A DNA stretch of 64,000 nt, from positions 884,012-948,011 of the forward strand of contig NZ_CP139992.1 in assembly GCF_034424155.1 (NCBI RefSeq), given 5' to 3'. The stretch comes from Hafnia alvei. GTDB lineage: Bacteria > Pseudomonadota > Gammaproteobacteria > Enterobacterales > Enterobacteriaceae. Below are positions 43,219 to 52,489 of the stretch, one piece after another (position 1 is the first letter of the stretch; each line of letters opens with the position of its first letter). Both the position numbers and the translations under genes were made by a program. The notes under the pieces are model-generated. The model did not search any database. It saw only the letters and a list, made by a program, of their open reading frames with translations, and had not been told where the DNA came from.

Positions 43219-45129
43219 ATGAGCATCACAAGACGTGACTTTCTCAATGGGATGGCAATTACCATTGCAGCGGGATTAACACCGTGGCAGGCACTTCGAG
43301 CATCTCCTCAGGCTTTAACCCAAAGCCTTTACTATCCGCCGACCTTGACTGGTTTACGCGGCAACCATCCGGGATCGTTTGAAGCGGCTCATTTACTAGG
43401 GCGTGAAGGCAAACATTTCGATCCTAAAAGCGCGCCGATTGAAGATCGGTTTGATCTGGTGGTAGTCGGTGCGGGGATCAGCGGCTTAGCGGCGGCCTGT
43501 TTTTGGCAACAGCTGCATGGCAAAAAGCAGCGCATTCTGTTGCTCGATAACCATGATGATTTTGGCGGGCACGCCAAGCGCAACGAATTCAACGTTGAAG
43601 GCAAAACGATACTCGGCTACGGCGGCAGTGAATCTTTCCAATCGCCGCGCACTAACTTTAGCCCCGTCGCAATGGGGTTGCTGAAAACTCTCAACGTTGA
43701 TATTGAACAGATGGCGAAAGATTTCGATCAGAATTTCTATCCTGATATGAAACTGAGCCGTGGCGTCTATTTCGATCGCAAAAACTTTGGCGTTGATAAA
43801 ATTGTTAACGGCGATCCCGGACGAGCGGTTGCCGATGATATTGCCCCTGACCGCTTAAACGGCCGAGACATCACCGCGTTCATCAGTGATTTCCCGCTAG
43901 CCGAATCCGATCGTCAGGCGCTGATCGCGCTACACACGGAACAAAAAGATTATCTGCCTGAACTCAATACCGATGAAAAAGTGGCTTGGTTAGACAGCCA
44001 TAGCTACAGCCAATTTTTACGAGAAAAAGTGGGCCTCAGCGAAATGGCGATCCGCTATTTCCAGCAGCGCACCAACGATTTCCAAGCGGTTGGCATTGAC
44101 GCCACATCGTGCAGCGATGCCCGTATCTGCGCATTGCCTGGGCTAGATGGTATGAATTTGCCTCCGCTAGACGCCGAGTCATTGGCCGATCTCGACGAGC
44201 CCTATATTTTCCACTTCCCAGATGGCAATGCGGGTTTAGCTCGCCTGATGGTACGTCATTTAATTCCGGCCGTTGCACCCGGAGACACGATGGAAAGTAT
44301 CGTGTTAGCGAAGTTTGATTACAGCCAGTTAGATAAACCAGATTCTCCCGTTCGGCTGCGTTTAAACAGCACCGGTGTCCATGTCGCGAACGTGAATGAG
44401 CAGGGCAAACCTGCCGTGGACGTGACGTATCTGACGGGGGACAAACTGCATCGTGTTCGTGCCGGGCAGGTGGTGATGGCGGGATACAACATGATGATCC
44501 CATATCTCGTACCGGAAATGCCTGAAACGCAGGCCGCTGCGCTGAAAGAAAACGTGAAATCGCCGCTGGTGTATTCGAAAGTGGTGATCCGCAACTGGCA
44601 GCCATTCGTAAAACTTGGGGTGCATGAAATCTATTCTCCCGCCGCGCCTTATAGCCGCGTGAAGCTAGATTATCCGGTCAACATGGGCGGCTACCAGCAT
44701 CCACGCGATCCTAACCAACCGATCGGGCTGCATATGGTGTATGTCCCCACGCTGCCGGGCAGCGGTCTAAGCCCGCGTGAACAGTCGCGTAAAGGACGTG
44801 CGTTGCTCTTAGGCACGCCGTTTGAAGTGCATGAAAAAATGATCCGAGAGCAGCTACAGGGCATGTTCGGCGAGGCAGGCTTCGACCATCAGCGTGATAT
44901 TCAAGCCATTACGGTTAACCGCTGGTCGCACGGCTACTCTTATTTCTTGAACGGGTTGTTCGATGATGAAAAAGAAGCCGAGCAAATTATTCATACCGCA
45001 CGCCAGCCGATAGGGCGCATCACCATCGCCAACTCGGATTCAGATTGGAGCCCATACGCCAACTCTGCGGTTGATCAGGCGTGGAGAGCGGTGAATGAGC
45101 TAACCGCGATGAACAAGGAGAGCGCATGA
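43219..45129 (+). CDS. Tat-exported FAD-dependent spermidine dehydrogenase-like flavoprotein
   Basis: This 636-residue protein starts with a twin-arginine signal (SITRRDFLNG at 2-11, then a hydrophobic run), so it should be exported folded. A Rossmann FAD site VVVGAGISGL is at 81-90, followed by an acidic end and DNHDDFGGHAKRNEF. The LTGLRGNHPGSFEAAH segment (43-58) is, from memory, characteristic of SpdH-type spermidine dehydrogenases of Pseudomonas and Serratia, which carry FAD and heme and split spermidine into 1,3-diaminopropane and 4-aminobutyraldehyde. The neighbours (PatD-like enzymes, YdcSTUV, a cytochrome c overlapping by four bases) fit exactly. The substrate remains an inference. 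Confidence 0.8.
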   Translation: MSITRRDFLNGMAITIAAGLTPWQALRASPQALTQSLYYPPTLTGLRGNHPGSFEAAHLLGREGKHFDPKSAPIEDRFDLVVVGAGISGLAAACFWQQLHGKKQRILLLDNHDDFGGHAKRNEFNVEGKTILGYGGSESFQSPRTNFSPVAMGLLKTLNVDIEQMAKDFDQNFYPDMKLSRGVYFDRKNFGVDKIVNGDPGRAVADDIAPDRLNGRDITAFISDFPLAESDRQALIALHTEQKDYLPELNTDEKVAWLDSHSYSQFLREKVGLSEMAIRYFQQRTNDFQAVGIDATSCSDARICALPGLDGMNLPPLDAESLADLDEPYIFHFPDGNAGLARLMVRHLIPAVAPGDTMESIVLAKFDYSQLDKPDSPVRLRLNSTGVHVANVNEQGKPAVDVTYLTGDKLHRVRAGQVVMAGYNMMIPYLVPEMPETQAAALKENVKSPLVYSKVVIRNWQPFVKLGVHEIYSPAAPYSRVKLDYPVNMGGYQHPRDPNQPIGLHMVYVPTLPGSGLSPREQSRKGRALLLGTPFEVHEKMIREQLQGMFGEAGFDHQRDIQAITVNRWSHGYSYFLNGLFDDEKEAEQIIHTARQPIGRITIANSDSDWSPYANSAVDQAWRAVNELTAMNKESA

Positions 45130-46310
45130 AACCGTTACTGATTTTAACGTTGTTAGCCACCAGCGCGGGCGCAAGTGCAATGTCGGCCGGTGAATACGTG
45201 GCCAAAGCGGGCGACTGCTCGGCCTGCCATACCTCTCCCGAAGGACAAGCGCTGGCGGGGGGGATGCGCTTCGCAACGCCGTTGGGCGATATTTATGCCA
45301 CCAATATTACGCCAGACAAAAAATACGGCATTGGTAGCTACAGCTTTGATGATTTTGACAAAGCGATGCGTAAGGGCGTGGCAAAAGATGGTCATCATCT
45401 TTACCCCGCCATGCCGTACACCTCTTATGCCAAAATGACGCCTGAAGATATGCGGGCGCTGTATGACTACCTGATGACCGAAGTGAAGCCGCAGGCGGTT
45501 GAAAATAAAAAGAGCGATATTCCATGGCCGCTCTCTATGCGTTGGCCTTTAGGCATCTGGAATTCATTGTTCTTACAAGAGGGTATCTACCAGCCACAGA
45601 CGGAAAAAGGCGATGAATGGAATCGCGGTGCTTATTTGGTTCAAGGCGCTGGGCATTGTGGTGCCTGCCATACGCCGCGCGGTTGGGCGATGCAGGAACA
45701 GGGTATGGATCAGGCCGAGCTGCGTTTCTTGAACGGTGCAGAGCTGGATGGTTGGTATGCGCCTTCTTTGCGCGGTCTAAACGTCAGCAAAGATGATTTA
45801 GTGGCACTGCTCAAGACCGGCCGCAGCCGTCATGCCGCGCTCAGTGGCCCGATGGGTGAAGTGGTTACGCACAGCTCGCAATATCTGACAGACAGCGATT
45901 TAAACGGTATTGCCACTTATCTGCTCAGCTTGGAAGCGTTACCGAGTGATGCGAAACCAATTAAACCAGCGGCGGGTGCGATGCTATCTGGCGCTCAAAC
46001 TTATGCCCGCTATTGTTCCACCTGCCATACCCCGAAAGGCGAGGGCGTTGATTTCACCATCCCGCGTTTGGCTGGGAATCTCACGGTGAATGCGGATAAT
46101 CCGCAAACGCTTATCCGCGTGGTGTTGGACGGCGCACAAACGCCGGTCACGCAACAGCATATGTCTTATGGAATGCCGGGCTATGGTTGGGCGCTGAATG
46201 ACCAAGAGGCCGCTGATTTAATGAGTTACCTGCGTGGTAGCTGGGGAAATAAAGCGGCACCTGTGACGGCTGAACAGGTAGGTAAAGTGCGGGCTGAAAT
46301 TAAGAAGTAG
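45126..46310 (+). CDS. Tri-heme cytochrome c, electron acceptor for the adjacent flavoprotein
   Basis: This 394-residue exported protein has a signal peptide (cleavage near ASA at about 18) and three heme c sites: CSACH at 31-35, CGACH at 178-182 and CSTCH at 297-301. The three-domain layout is that of the cytochrome subunits of membrane-bound alcohol and aldehyde dehydrogenases, which carry electrons from a periplasmic dehydrogenase to quinone or an oxidase. It overlaps the flavoprotein gene by four bases (ATGA), so the pair is probably one functional unit. No C-terminal membrane anchor is evident. Confidence 0.93.
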   Translation: MKPLLILTLLATSAGASAMSAGEYVAKAGDCSACHTSPEGQALAGGMRFATPLGDIYATNITPDKKYGIGSYSFDDFDKAMRKGVAKDGHHLYPAMPYTSYAKMTPEDMRALYDYLMTEVKPQAVENKKSDIPWPLSMRWPLGIWNSLFLQEGIYQPQTEKGDEWNRGAYLVQGAGHCGACHTPRGWAMQEQGMDQAELRFLNGAELDGWYAPSLRGLNVSKDDLVALLKTGRSRHAALSGPMGEVVTHSSQYLTDSDLNGIATYLLSLEALPSDAKPIKPAAGAMLSGAQTYARYCSTCHTPKGEGVDFTIPRLAGNLTVNADNPQTLIRVVLDGAQTPVTQQHMSYGMPGYGWALNDQEAADLMSYLRGSWGNKAAPVTAEQVGKVRAEIKK

Positions 46311-46328
46311 TATTGGCCTAATGCGCGA

Positions 46329-46356
46329 TAACCCTCCCCTTTGAAGGGGAGGGAAT
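46329..46356. repeat. GC-rich palindromic repeat, copy 5 (minimal)
   Basis: CCCTCCCCTTTGAAGGGGAGGG is a near-perfect palindrome without the G-rich tail. It lies between the cytochrome c and ROK genes, which are convergent, and could also act as their terminator. Confidence 0.7.
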
Positions 46357-46391
46357 CGATAAAATAAGAAAAATTAAACTAGCGCAGACGT

Positions 46392-47591
46392 TCAAACTCC
46401 CTCCAGCGCCTTCTCCGCATACAAATAGCCAATTCCCATAATTTGCTGTGGCCGAGTCAGCTGGCCAAAGCCAATGCGCGTGGCGTTTGTCATATTCGGA
46501 TCTGCGGGATCAAAAGGATTAAACCCCGTTTGGCGCATAATGGCACTGAGCCAACGATCGCCAAACGCACAGCTGCGGCCGTAGAAATAGATCCGATTGA
46601 TATTCAAAATATTCAGGAAGTTATACAGGCTAAGGCCAATGGCGCTTGCCGCACTATCCACCCATGATTGCACCTGCAGATCGCCTTGATGATAACGCTC
46701 GATAAGCTGTTTACTGCTGAGTGAGTCCCAATCAGTTTGAATGCTGTTGTGTGGCTGAGATTTCAGCCAAATGCGCGCACGTTTTTTTAGCGCAGAAAGT
46801 GAGGCGACGGTTTCTAAACAGCCGTAGCGGCCGCAGTCGCAGGCCACGCCGTCGGGATTCACGATGGTATGCCCAATTTGTCCGCTGCCGTATAAGCTGC
46901 CGCGATAAATCTGCTGGTTAATCACAAATGACGAACCGATCCCATAATCCACGTTGATGACGCAAAAATCCTGCTGATTGTCCGTATTTTGCCATTTCTC
47001 CGCCAACGCCAGCATTACGCAGTCATTGTCGAGTAAAACGCGCGTTTTCAGCTTTTCCTCCAACAGATACTTCATCTCAATATGCTCTTTCCACGGTGCC
47101 TGCGGCATATTTTGTGAAACGCCGGTGACAGGATCGACCTGACCGTGAATGGCCAGTGCTAACTGGATCGTGCGCTGTGGGTAAAGCTTTCTCTGCTGAT
47201 AATAGACCTGCTCGATGGCTGTCAGCAGGTCTTGAGGATGAGGAGCTGAAACGGCCGTAAATTGATATTCACCTAAGGGCAAAATTTGGCTGTTAACCAG
47301 CTGGCTCTCAATACAGTTTGGCGTTACGTTCATGCATAGAATAAGAGCATTACCGGCCGGGATTTGATAGCTCCCACCGCTTAATCCACGGTTGCTGAGC
47401 ATGCGATCTGAATGCTCTATTTTTCCTTCATCAAGCAGTTCTTCCAGTATTTTGCCAATCGCCGGAATCGATAGCCCAGTGTGCTGCGCCAGCATTGATT
47501 TGCTGGCGTGCTTATAGCGATAGATCAACGCCAGCAGTATCCGCTTGTTGAGATGGCGCACCCGCTGATTATTCAATCCCAGATCAAACAT
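46392..47591 (-). CDS. ROK-family (NagC/Mlc-like) transcriptional regulator
   Basis: This 399-residue protein has an N-terminal winged HTH (LNNQRVRHLNKRILLALIYRYKHASKSMLAQHTGLSIPAIGKIL) and a ROK sugar-binding domain with the zinc motif CDCGRYGCLE at about 248-258. The DVDYGIGSS-like phosphate site appears in the variant NVDYGIGSSFV. It lacks an evident ROK kinase glucose site and is a regulator. The frame extends to 47672, but I chose ATG 47591, with GGAG nine bases upstream. It is divergent from the DUF5107 gene, and the gap contains a perfect GTGAGC palindrome that is its likely operator. Confidence 0.88.
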   Translation of the reverse strand: MFDLGLNNQRVRHLNKRILLALIYRYKHASKSMLAQHTGLSIPAIGKILEELLDEGKIEHSDRMLSNRGLSGGSYQIPAGNALILCMNVTPNCIESQLVNSQILPLGEYQFTAVSAPHPQDLLTAIEQVYYQQRKLYPQRTIQLALAIHGQVDPVTGVSQNMPQAPWKEHIEMKYLLEEKLKTRVLLDNDCVMLALAEKWQNTDNQQDFCVINVDYGIGSSFVINQQIYRGSLYGSGQIGHTIVNPDGVACDCGRYGCLETVASLSALKKRARIWLKSQPHNSIQTDWDSLSSKQLIERYHQGDLQVQSWVDSAASAIGLSLYNFLNILNINRIYFYGRSCAFGDRWLSAIMRQTGFNPFDPADPNMTNATRIGFGQLTRPQQIMGIGYLYAEKALEGV

Positions 47592-47618
47592 TTCACTTAA
47601 CTCCGTTAACTGTATTGC

Positions 47619-47633
47619 GTGAGCGTTGCTCAC
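47619..47633. promoter_or_regulatory. Candidate ROK operator
   Basis: GTGAGC-GTT-GCTCAC is a perfect inverted repeat in the ROK/DUF5107 divergent gap, and a further GCTCAC half-site occurs at 47649-47654. Binding by the adjacent ROK protein is inferred. Confidence 0.5.
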
Positions 47634-47707
47634 AACGGAAAAGAATCGCTCACATACACTGCAAACATACATCAGTTCACTGTCATTTTTTTACTGGAGA
47701 TACGGAA

Positions 47708-50700
47708 ATGTACGGCGACGTCAAAGTTTGGCAAGAAAGAGTGACCTTACCGACCTATCGCACCGGAGCGGAAGATCCCAACCCGATGTTTTTAGAAACG
47801 CGGGTTTACCAAGGATCGTCTGGCGCGGTTTATCCCTATGGCGTCATCGATACGTTAACCGGTGAATGTGAAGATCGCGAATATCTGGCCGTATGGCTAG
47901 AAAACGATTTTATTCGCGTCATGTTGCTACCCGAGCTGGGAGGCCGAATTCATCGTGCCTACGACAAAGTGATGCAGCGTGATTTTGTCTACTACAACGA
48001 AGTGATTAAGCCCGCGCTGGTGGGATTGGTTGGGCCATGGATCTCCGGCGGAATTGAATTTAACTGGCCGCAGCACCACCGCCCAACGACGTTTATGCCG
48101 GTGGATGTGACGATTAGCCAGCAGGATGACGGCAGCAAAACGGTTTGGCTGGGGGAAGTTGAGCCGATGCGCGGTTTGCAGGTCATGACCGGTTTTACGC
48201 TGTATCCACAAAAAGCGTTGATCGAAATTAAGGGCAAAGTTTTCAACGGCAACGCTACGCCGCGTCATTTCCTGTGGTGGGCCAATCCCGCGGTGAAAGG
48301 CGGCGACGATCATCAAAGCGTGTTCCCGCCCGATGTCACGGCGGTATATGATCACGGCAAGCGTGATGTTTCGGCTTTCCCTATTGCCACCGGCACCTAC
48401 TACAAAGTGGATTACTCCGCTGGCGTTGATATTTCCCGCTACAAGAATATTCCCGTGCCAACGTCATATATGGCGGATAAGTCAGATTATGATTTTGTTG
48501 GCGCATACCATCATGGCGAGCAAGGCGGCCTGCTGCATATTGCCGATCACCACGTTTCTCCAGGCAAAAAACAGTGGACGTGGGGCAACTGTGATTTTGG
48601 GCTTGCGTGGGATCGCAACTTAACCGATCACAACGGCCCTTACATTGAGCTGATGACGGGCGTATTCACCGATAACCAGCCGGACTTCACCTGGCTTGCG
48701 CCTTACGAAGAGAAGGTGTTTGTGCAGAACTTTTTGCCATACAGCCAGCTCGGAACCCTACAGAATGCCAACACGCAGGCCGCGATTAAGCTAGAACGTA
48801 CTAACGGAGCATTACAGCTTGGGCTATACGCCATTGTTCCGCTGAATGAGGTGTCGCTGGTGGTGAAAGGCGAAGGCGAAGAAATTTTCCGCCAGCCGAT
48901 TTCTCTTCAACCGGCGCAAGCATGGCTGCACGCGTTGCCCGATTGTTCGCCACAGCGTTTAACGCTTTCGCTGGTGGATCGCGATGGCCGCGAAATTATC
49001 AGCTATCTCGAGCACATTCCTGAAGAAACCCCGCTGCCACAGGCGGCGACCGCGCCGCAAAAACCAGAGAAAATCACCAATACCGACGAGCTCTATTTTA
49101 TCGGCCAGCATCTTGAGCAATATCTCCACGCCAGCCGTTCTGCCTTTGATTATTACCGCCGTGCATTGGATATCGATCCTCTCGATTATCGCTGCAACGT
49201 TGCGCTGGCAACGCTGGAATTTAACCGTGCTGATTTTGAGCAAGCGGCAAGCTATGCCAATACCGCTCTGCAACGCGCGCAGCGCTGGAATAAAAATCCG
49301 CAGTGCGGTCAAGCAAGCATGCTGCTGGGTTCTGCTCGTGAAAAACTAGGACAAGAAACCGAAGCCTATGATGACTATTTCAAAGCCACGTGGAGTGGAA
49401 ATTGCCGTGATGCGGCGTTTTATGCTCTGGCACGCTTAGCGTTACGCAAAGGCGACGCGGAACAAGCCCTGACGTTTATCAATCAGAGCCTGAACTTCAA
49501 CGCTGCAAACAATTTAGCCATGGGGCTGAAAGCGCTGGTTTTACAGCAGTTGGGAGAGCGCCAACAGGCGCTGGAATATGTCGCTTCCCAACTGGCTCAC
49601 TATCCGCTGAGCTATGTCCTGCTGTATGCGCAGTCTGTTTTAAACGGTGACGCGAGTGCATTGACTCAGGTTGCGGGAGCGCGAGGAGTGAACGCCTGCG
49701 TATTAGCAGGATGGTTGATGGGATTAGGCCGAGAAAAAGAGGCCTTAGTGCTCCTAAAGCTTCTGAACAATCAAGAATCGCTCCCGCTGCTGTATCGTGC
49801 GGCATTAACTCAGGACGCAAGCGAGCGAAGCCACTGTTTGCAGCTAGCGCGTGAAAACTTTGCGCTTAAAGTCCGCTTCCCTAACACCTTAGATGATATT
49901 GCGGTTCTGCAACGCCTCCCTCAATACGGGTTTGCTCAATATCTACTGGGCTGTTTCTTCTACAGCAAGCGTAGCTATGCCCGCGCCGAATCTTGTTGGC
50001 TGTTTGCGTTACGGCAGCTACCAGATTTTGCTGCGCTACACCGCGTGCTGGGGATTTATGCGTTTAACAAGCAGGGCAATTTGGATCAAGCCGCAGAGTA
50101 TTTCCAGCGCGCGCTGGACCTTGAGCCTGAAAATCCACGTTTGCTGTTTGAATTCAGCTATCTGCAAAAACTAACGGCGGTTCCAACCGCACAGCGCCTG
50201 CAACTGTTGGACGATCGCCGTGATGTGGCGCTTAAACGCGACGATCTCACCGCCGAGCTGCTCAGCCTCTATCACATTCATCACAAAGTAGATGCGGCCG
50301 CTGAAATTCTATGGCGTCGCCAATTCCACCCATGGGAGGGAGGTGAAGGCAAAGTCACGGGGCAATTTTTGATTAACCATCAGCGCCGTGCGCTGGCTTT
50401 GATGCAGGAGCGTCATTACGCCGAAGCCTATGACGTGCTACGTCAGTCGCTCAGCTATCCCTCCAATCTCGGTGAGGGGCGTTTGGTCGGACAAAGTGAC
50501 AATGATATTTGGTTCTTAATGGCTATCTGCGCCGAGAAAATGGGCGAAAAAGAGCAGTCTCAATCTGCGTTACAACACGCACTTCAGGGCGGTTCTGCGC
50601 TGAGTGCCGGGCGCTACTACAACGATCAGCCGGTTGATTATCTGTTTTACCAAGCGATGGCAGCCGCGCGTTTAGGTGAAAGAGAGCAGGCTCAGCAGCA

Positions 50701-50977
50701 GTTCCAATCCATGATCGATTGGGCCAAGCAGCATAGGCATGATTTATCTGAACCTGATTTCTTTGCTGTTTCTCTGCCCGATCTGATTGTGCTGGATGCA
50801 TCGGCGCAGGAGCAGCATAGCCATCACTGCTTGTGGGTTGAAGCATTGGGGCATTTAGGGCTGGGCGATGAAGTGAGCTTTATACGCCTCACCGATGAGT
50901 TGTTAAAACGTAACCCTGCTCATGATAAAGCGCATTTGTTACGTCTAGCAGTACAACACGGCATTTTTAATCACTAA
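47708..50977 (+). CDS. DUF5107/tetratricopeptide-repeat protein of unknown function
   Basis: This 1089-residue protein has no signal peptide or membrane segment. Its N-terminal third to half (1-400) is a DUF5107-like region: FLETRVYQGSSGAVYPYGV, VMLLPELGGRIHRAYDK, GGIEFNWPQHHRPTTFMPVD, FLWWANPAV. This pattern recalls mutarotase-like beta-sandwich carbohydrate proteins. From about 465 on it is built of TPR helices (DYYRRALDIDPLDYRCNVALATLEF; AEYFQRALDLEPENPRLLFEFSYL). The neighbours (ROK regulator, sugar porter, aldose epimerase) suggest a cytoplasmic step in using an imported sugar or glycoside. I chose the ATG at 47708; a longer frame from 47615 overlaps the operator. The reaction is unknown. 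Confidence 0.82.
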   Translation: MYGDVKVWQERVTLPTYRTGAEDPNPMFLETRVYQGSSGAVYPYGVIDTLTGECEDREYLAVWLENDFIRVMLLPELGGRIHRAYDKVMQRDFVYYNEVIKPALVGLVGPWISGGIEFNWPQHHRPTTFMPVDVTISQQDDGSKTVWLGEVEPMRGLQVMTGFTLYPQKALIEIKGKVFNGNATPRHFLWWANPAVKGGDDHQSVFPPDVTAVYDHGKRDVSAFPIATGTYYKVDYSAGVDISRYKNIPVPTSYMADKSDYDFVGAYHHGEQGGLLHIADHHVSPGKKQWTWGNCDFGLAWDRNLTDHNGPYIELMTGVFTDNQPDFTWLAPYEEKVFVQNFLPYSQLGTLQNANTQAAIKLERTNGALQLGLYAIVPLNEVSLVVKGEGEEIFRQPISLQPAQAWLHALPDCSPQRLTLSLVDRDGREIISYLEHIPEETPLPQAATAPQKPEKITNTDELYFIGQHLEQYLHASRSAFDYYRRALDIDPLDYRCNVALATLEFNRADFEQAASYANTALQRAQRWNKNPQCGQASMLLGSAREKLGQETEAYDDYFKATWSGNCRDAAFYALARLALRKGDAEQALTFINQSLNFNAANNLAMGLKALVLQQLGERQQALEYVASQLAHYPLSYVLLYAQSVLNGDASALTQVAGARGVNACVLAGWLMGLGREKEALVLLKLLNNQESLPLLYRAALTQDASERSHCLQLARENFALKVRFPNTLDDIAVLQRLPQYGFAQYLLGCFFYSKRSYARAESCWLFALRQLPDFAALHRVLGIYAFNKQGNLDQAAEYFQRALDLEPENPRLLFEFSYLQKLTAVPTAQRLQLLDDRRDVALKRDDLTAELLSLYHIHHKVDAAAEILWRRQFHPWEGGEGKVTGQFLINHQRRALALMQERHYAEAYDVLRQSLSYPSNLGEGRLVGQSDNDIWFLMAICAEKMGEKEQSQSALQHALQGGSALSAGRYYNDQPVDYLFYQAMAAARLGEREQAQQQFQSMIDWAKQHRHDLSEPDFFAVSLPDLIVLDASAQEQHSHHCLWVEALGHLGLGDEVSFIRLTDELLKRNPAHDKAHLLRLAVQHGIFNH

Positions 50978-51001
50978 GCCACAACGGGCCACGGTTGTGG
51001 C
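50978..51001 (+). other. Intercistronic hairpin between the DUF5107 and sugar porter genes
   Basis: GCCACAAC and GTTGTGGC form an eight-base stem right after the DUF5107 stop. No T run follows, so it is more likely an mRNA-stabilising or attenuating element than a full terminator. Confidence 0.45.
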
Positions 51002-51058
51002 CCACATTTTCATGACTGCGTAAGCCTCTATCCTACAAGGTTAAAATAAGGTGAAAAA

Positions 51059-52489
51059 ATGAAAAACACGCAGAACCATCTCAATATGTCTTACGTCTGG
51101 ATGATATGTCTGGTCGCTGCCTGTGGCGGGTTACTTTTTGGCTATGACTGGGTAGTGATTGGCGGTGCCAAACCCTTCTATGAAGCCTATTTTGGGATCA
51201 CCGATCCGGCTCAGTCAGGATGGGCGATGAGCTCCGCATTGGCGGGCTGTGTTTTTGGTGCCCTGATTTCTGGCTGGTGCGCCGATCGTTTTGGTCGCAA
51301 GCTGCCGCTGATCATATCAGCCATTCTATTCTCTGCCTCTGCGTGGGGAACGGCGGTAGCAACGCACTTTGACTGGTTCGTGTTTTACCGCATCGTTGGC
51401 GGCGTAGGCATTGGTCTTGCTTCAGCGCTGAGCCCAATGTATATCGCTGAGGTAAGTCCGGCTGAAAAACGGGGAAAATTTGTAGCCATTAACCAGCTGA
51501 CCATCGTTATTGGCGTTTTGGCCGCTCAGTTGGTTAACCTGATGATCGCTGAACCCGTTGCCAGCTCAGCAACCATGCAAGACATCGTGCAAAGCTGGAA
51601 TGGACAAGTTGGCTGGCGCTGGATGTTTGGCGCTGAGTTGCTTCCGGCGGTGCTGTTTTTACTCCTGATGTTCTTAGTACCCGATTCCCCGCGCTGGTTG
51701 GCGAAAGCAGGTAAACAAGACAAAGCGGAGCGCATGCTGCGACGTATTGGTAGTGCAGAATATGCGCGAGAAACGATGGCGGATATTCGTGCAACGCTCG
51801 GTGAAAATACGCAAAAAGTGGCGGCAAGTGAACTCCTGAATCCACGCGTCAGGCCCATTATCGTGATTGGGATCGTACTGGCGGTTTTCCAGCAATGGTG
51901 TGGGATCAACGTGATCTTTAACTATGCGCAGGAGATCTTTGCGTCGGCCGGTTTTGATATCAACAGCACGCTTAAATCGATAGTGGCGACGGGGCTGATT
52001 AACCTGATCTTCACCATCATCGCTTTACCGCTGGTGGATAAGCTGGGGCGTCGCAAATTAATGCTGCTGGGAGCGGCTGGCCTAACCATTATTTACGTGC
52101 TGATTGCCGGTGCCTATGCGCTGGGCATTATGGGGTTACCGGTTTTGCTGCTGGTGCTTGCCGCGATTGCGATTTACGCCCTGACCCTTGCACCGGTCAC
52201 GTGGGTATTGCTGTCTGAAATCTTCCCTAACCGCGTGCGTGGTATGGCGATGTCAGTCGGGACTCTAGCGCTGTGGATTGCCTGTTTCTTACTGACTTAC
52301 ACTTTCCCGCTGTTAAATGCGAATTTAGGGGCATCGGGAAGCTTCCTACTTTACGGCATTATCTGTGCGCTCGGGTTTGTGTTTGTATTACGCAGCGTGC
52401 CTGAAACCAAAGGCGTTACCCTTGAAGCGCTAGAACATCAACTGGCGGGCAGCACCAAACCCGTTGAACCCAGCGTGAAACAAGCATGA
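51059..52489 (+). CDS. MFS sugar porter (sugar-proton symporter)
   Basis: This 476-residue, 12-segment membrane protein of the sugar porter family (GalP/XylE/AraE type) shows the family motifs GGLLFGYDWVVIGGA (21-35), DRFGRKLP (about 77-84), PDSPRWLAKAGK (about 205-216), DKLGRR (about 324-329) and PETKG near the C-terminus. It imports a monosaccharide or small glycoside with protons; the substrate cannot be read from sequence. It overlaps the aldose epimerase gene by four bases (ATGA) and shares its operon with the DUF5107 protein. Confidence 0.9.
   Translation: MKNTQNHLNMSYVWMICLVAACGGLLFGYDWVVIGGAKPFYEAYFGITDPAQSGWAMSSALAGCVFGALISGWCADRFGRKLPLIISAILFSASAWGTAVATHFDWFVFYRIVGGVGIGLASALSPMYIAEVSPAEKRGKFVAINQLTIVIGVLAAQLVNLMIAEPVASSATMQDIVQSWNGQVGWRWMFGAELLPAVLFLLLMFLVPDSPRWLAKAGKQDKAERMLRRIGSAEYARETMADIRATLGENTQKVAASELLNPRVRPIIVIGIVLAVFQQWCGINVIFNYAQEIFASAGFDINSTLKSIVATGLINLIFTIIALPLVDKLGRRKLMLLGAAGLTIIYVLIAGAYALGIMGLPVLLLVLAAIAIYALTLAPVTWVLLSEIFPNRVRGMAMSVGTLALWIACFLLTYTFPLLNANLGASGSFLLYGIICALGFVFVLRSVPETKGVTLEALEHQLAGSTKPVEPSVKQA

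Noticed and set aside
44036-44605. 189-codon minus-strand frame inside the flavoprotein gene
   Set aside because: It is an antisense shadow of a clearly conserved FAD-enzyme gene, with irregular composition and no domain.
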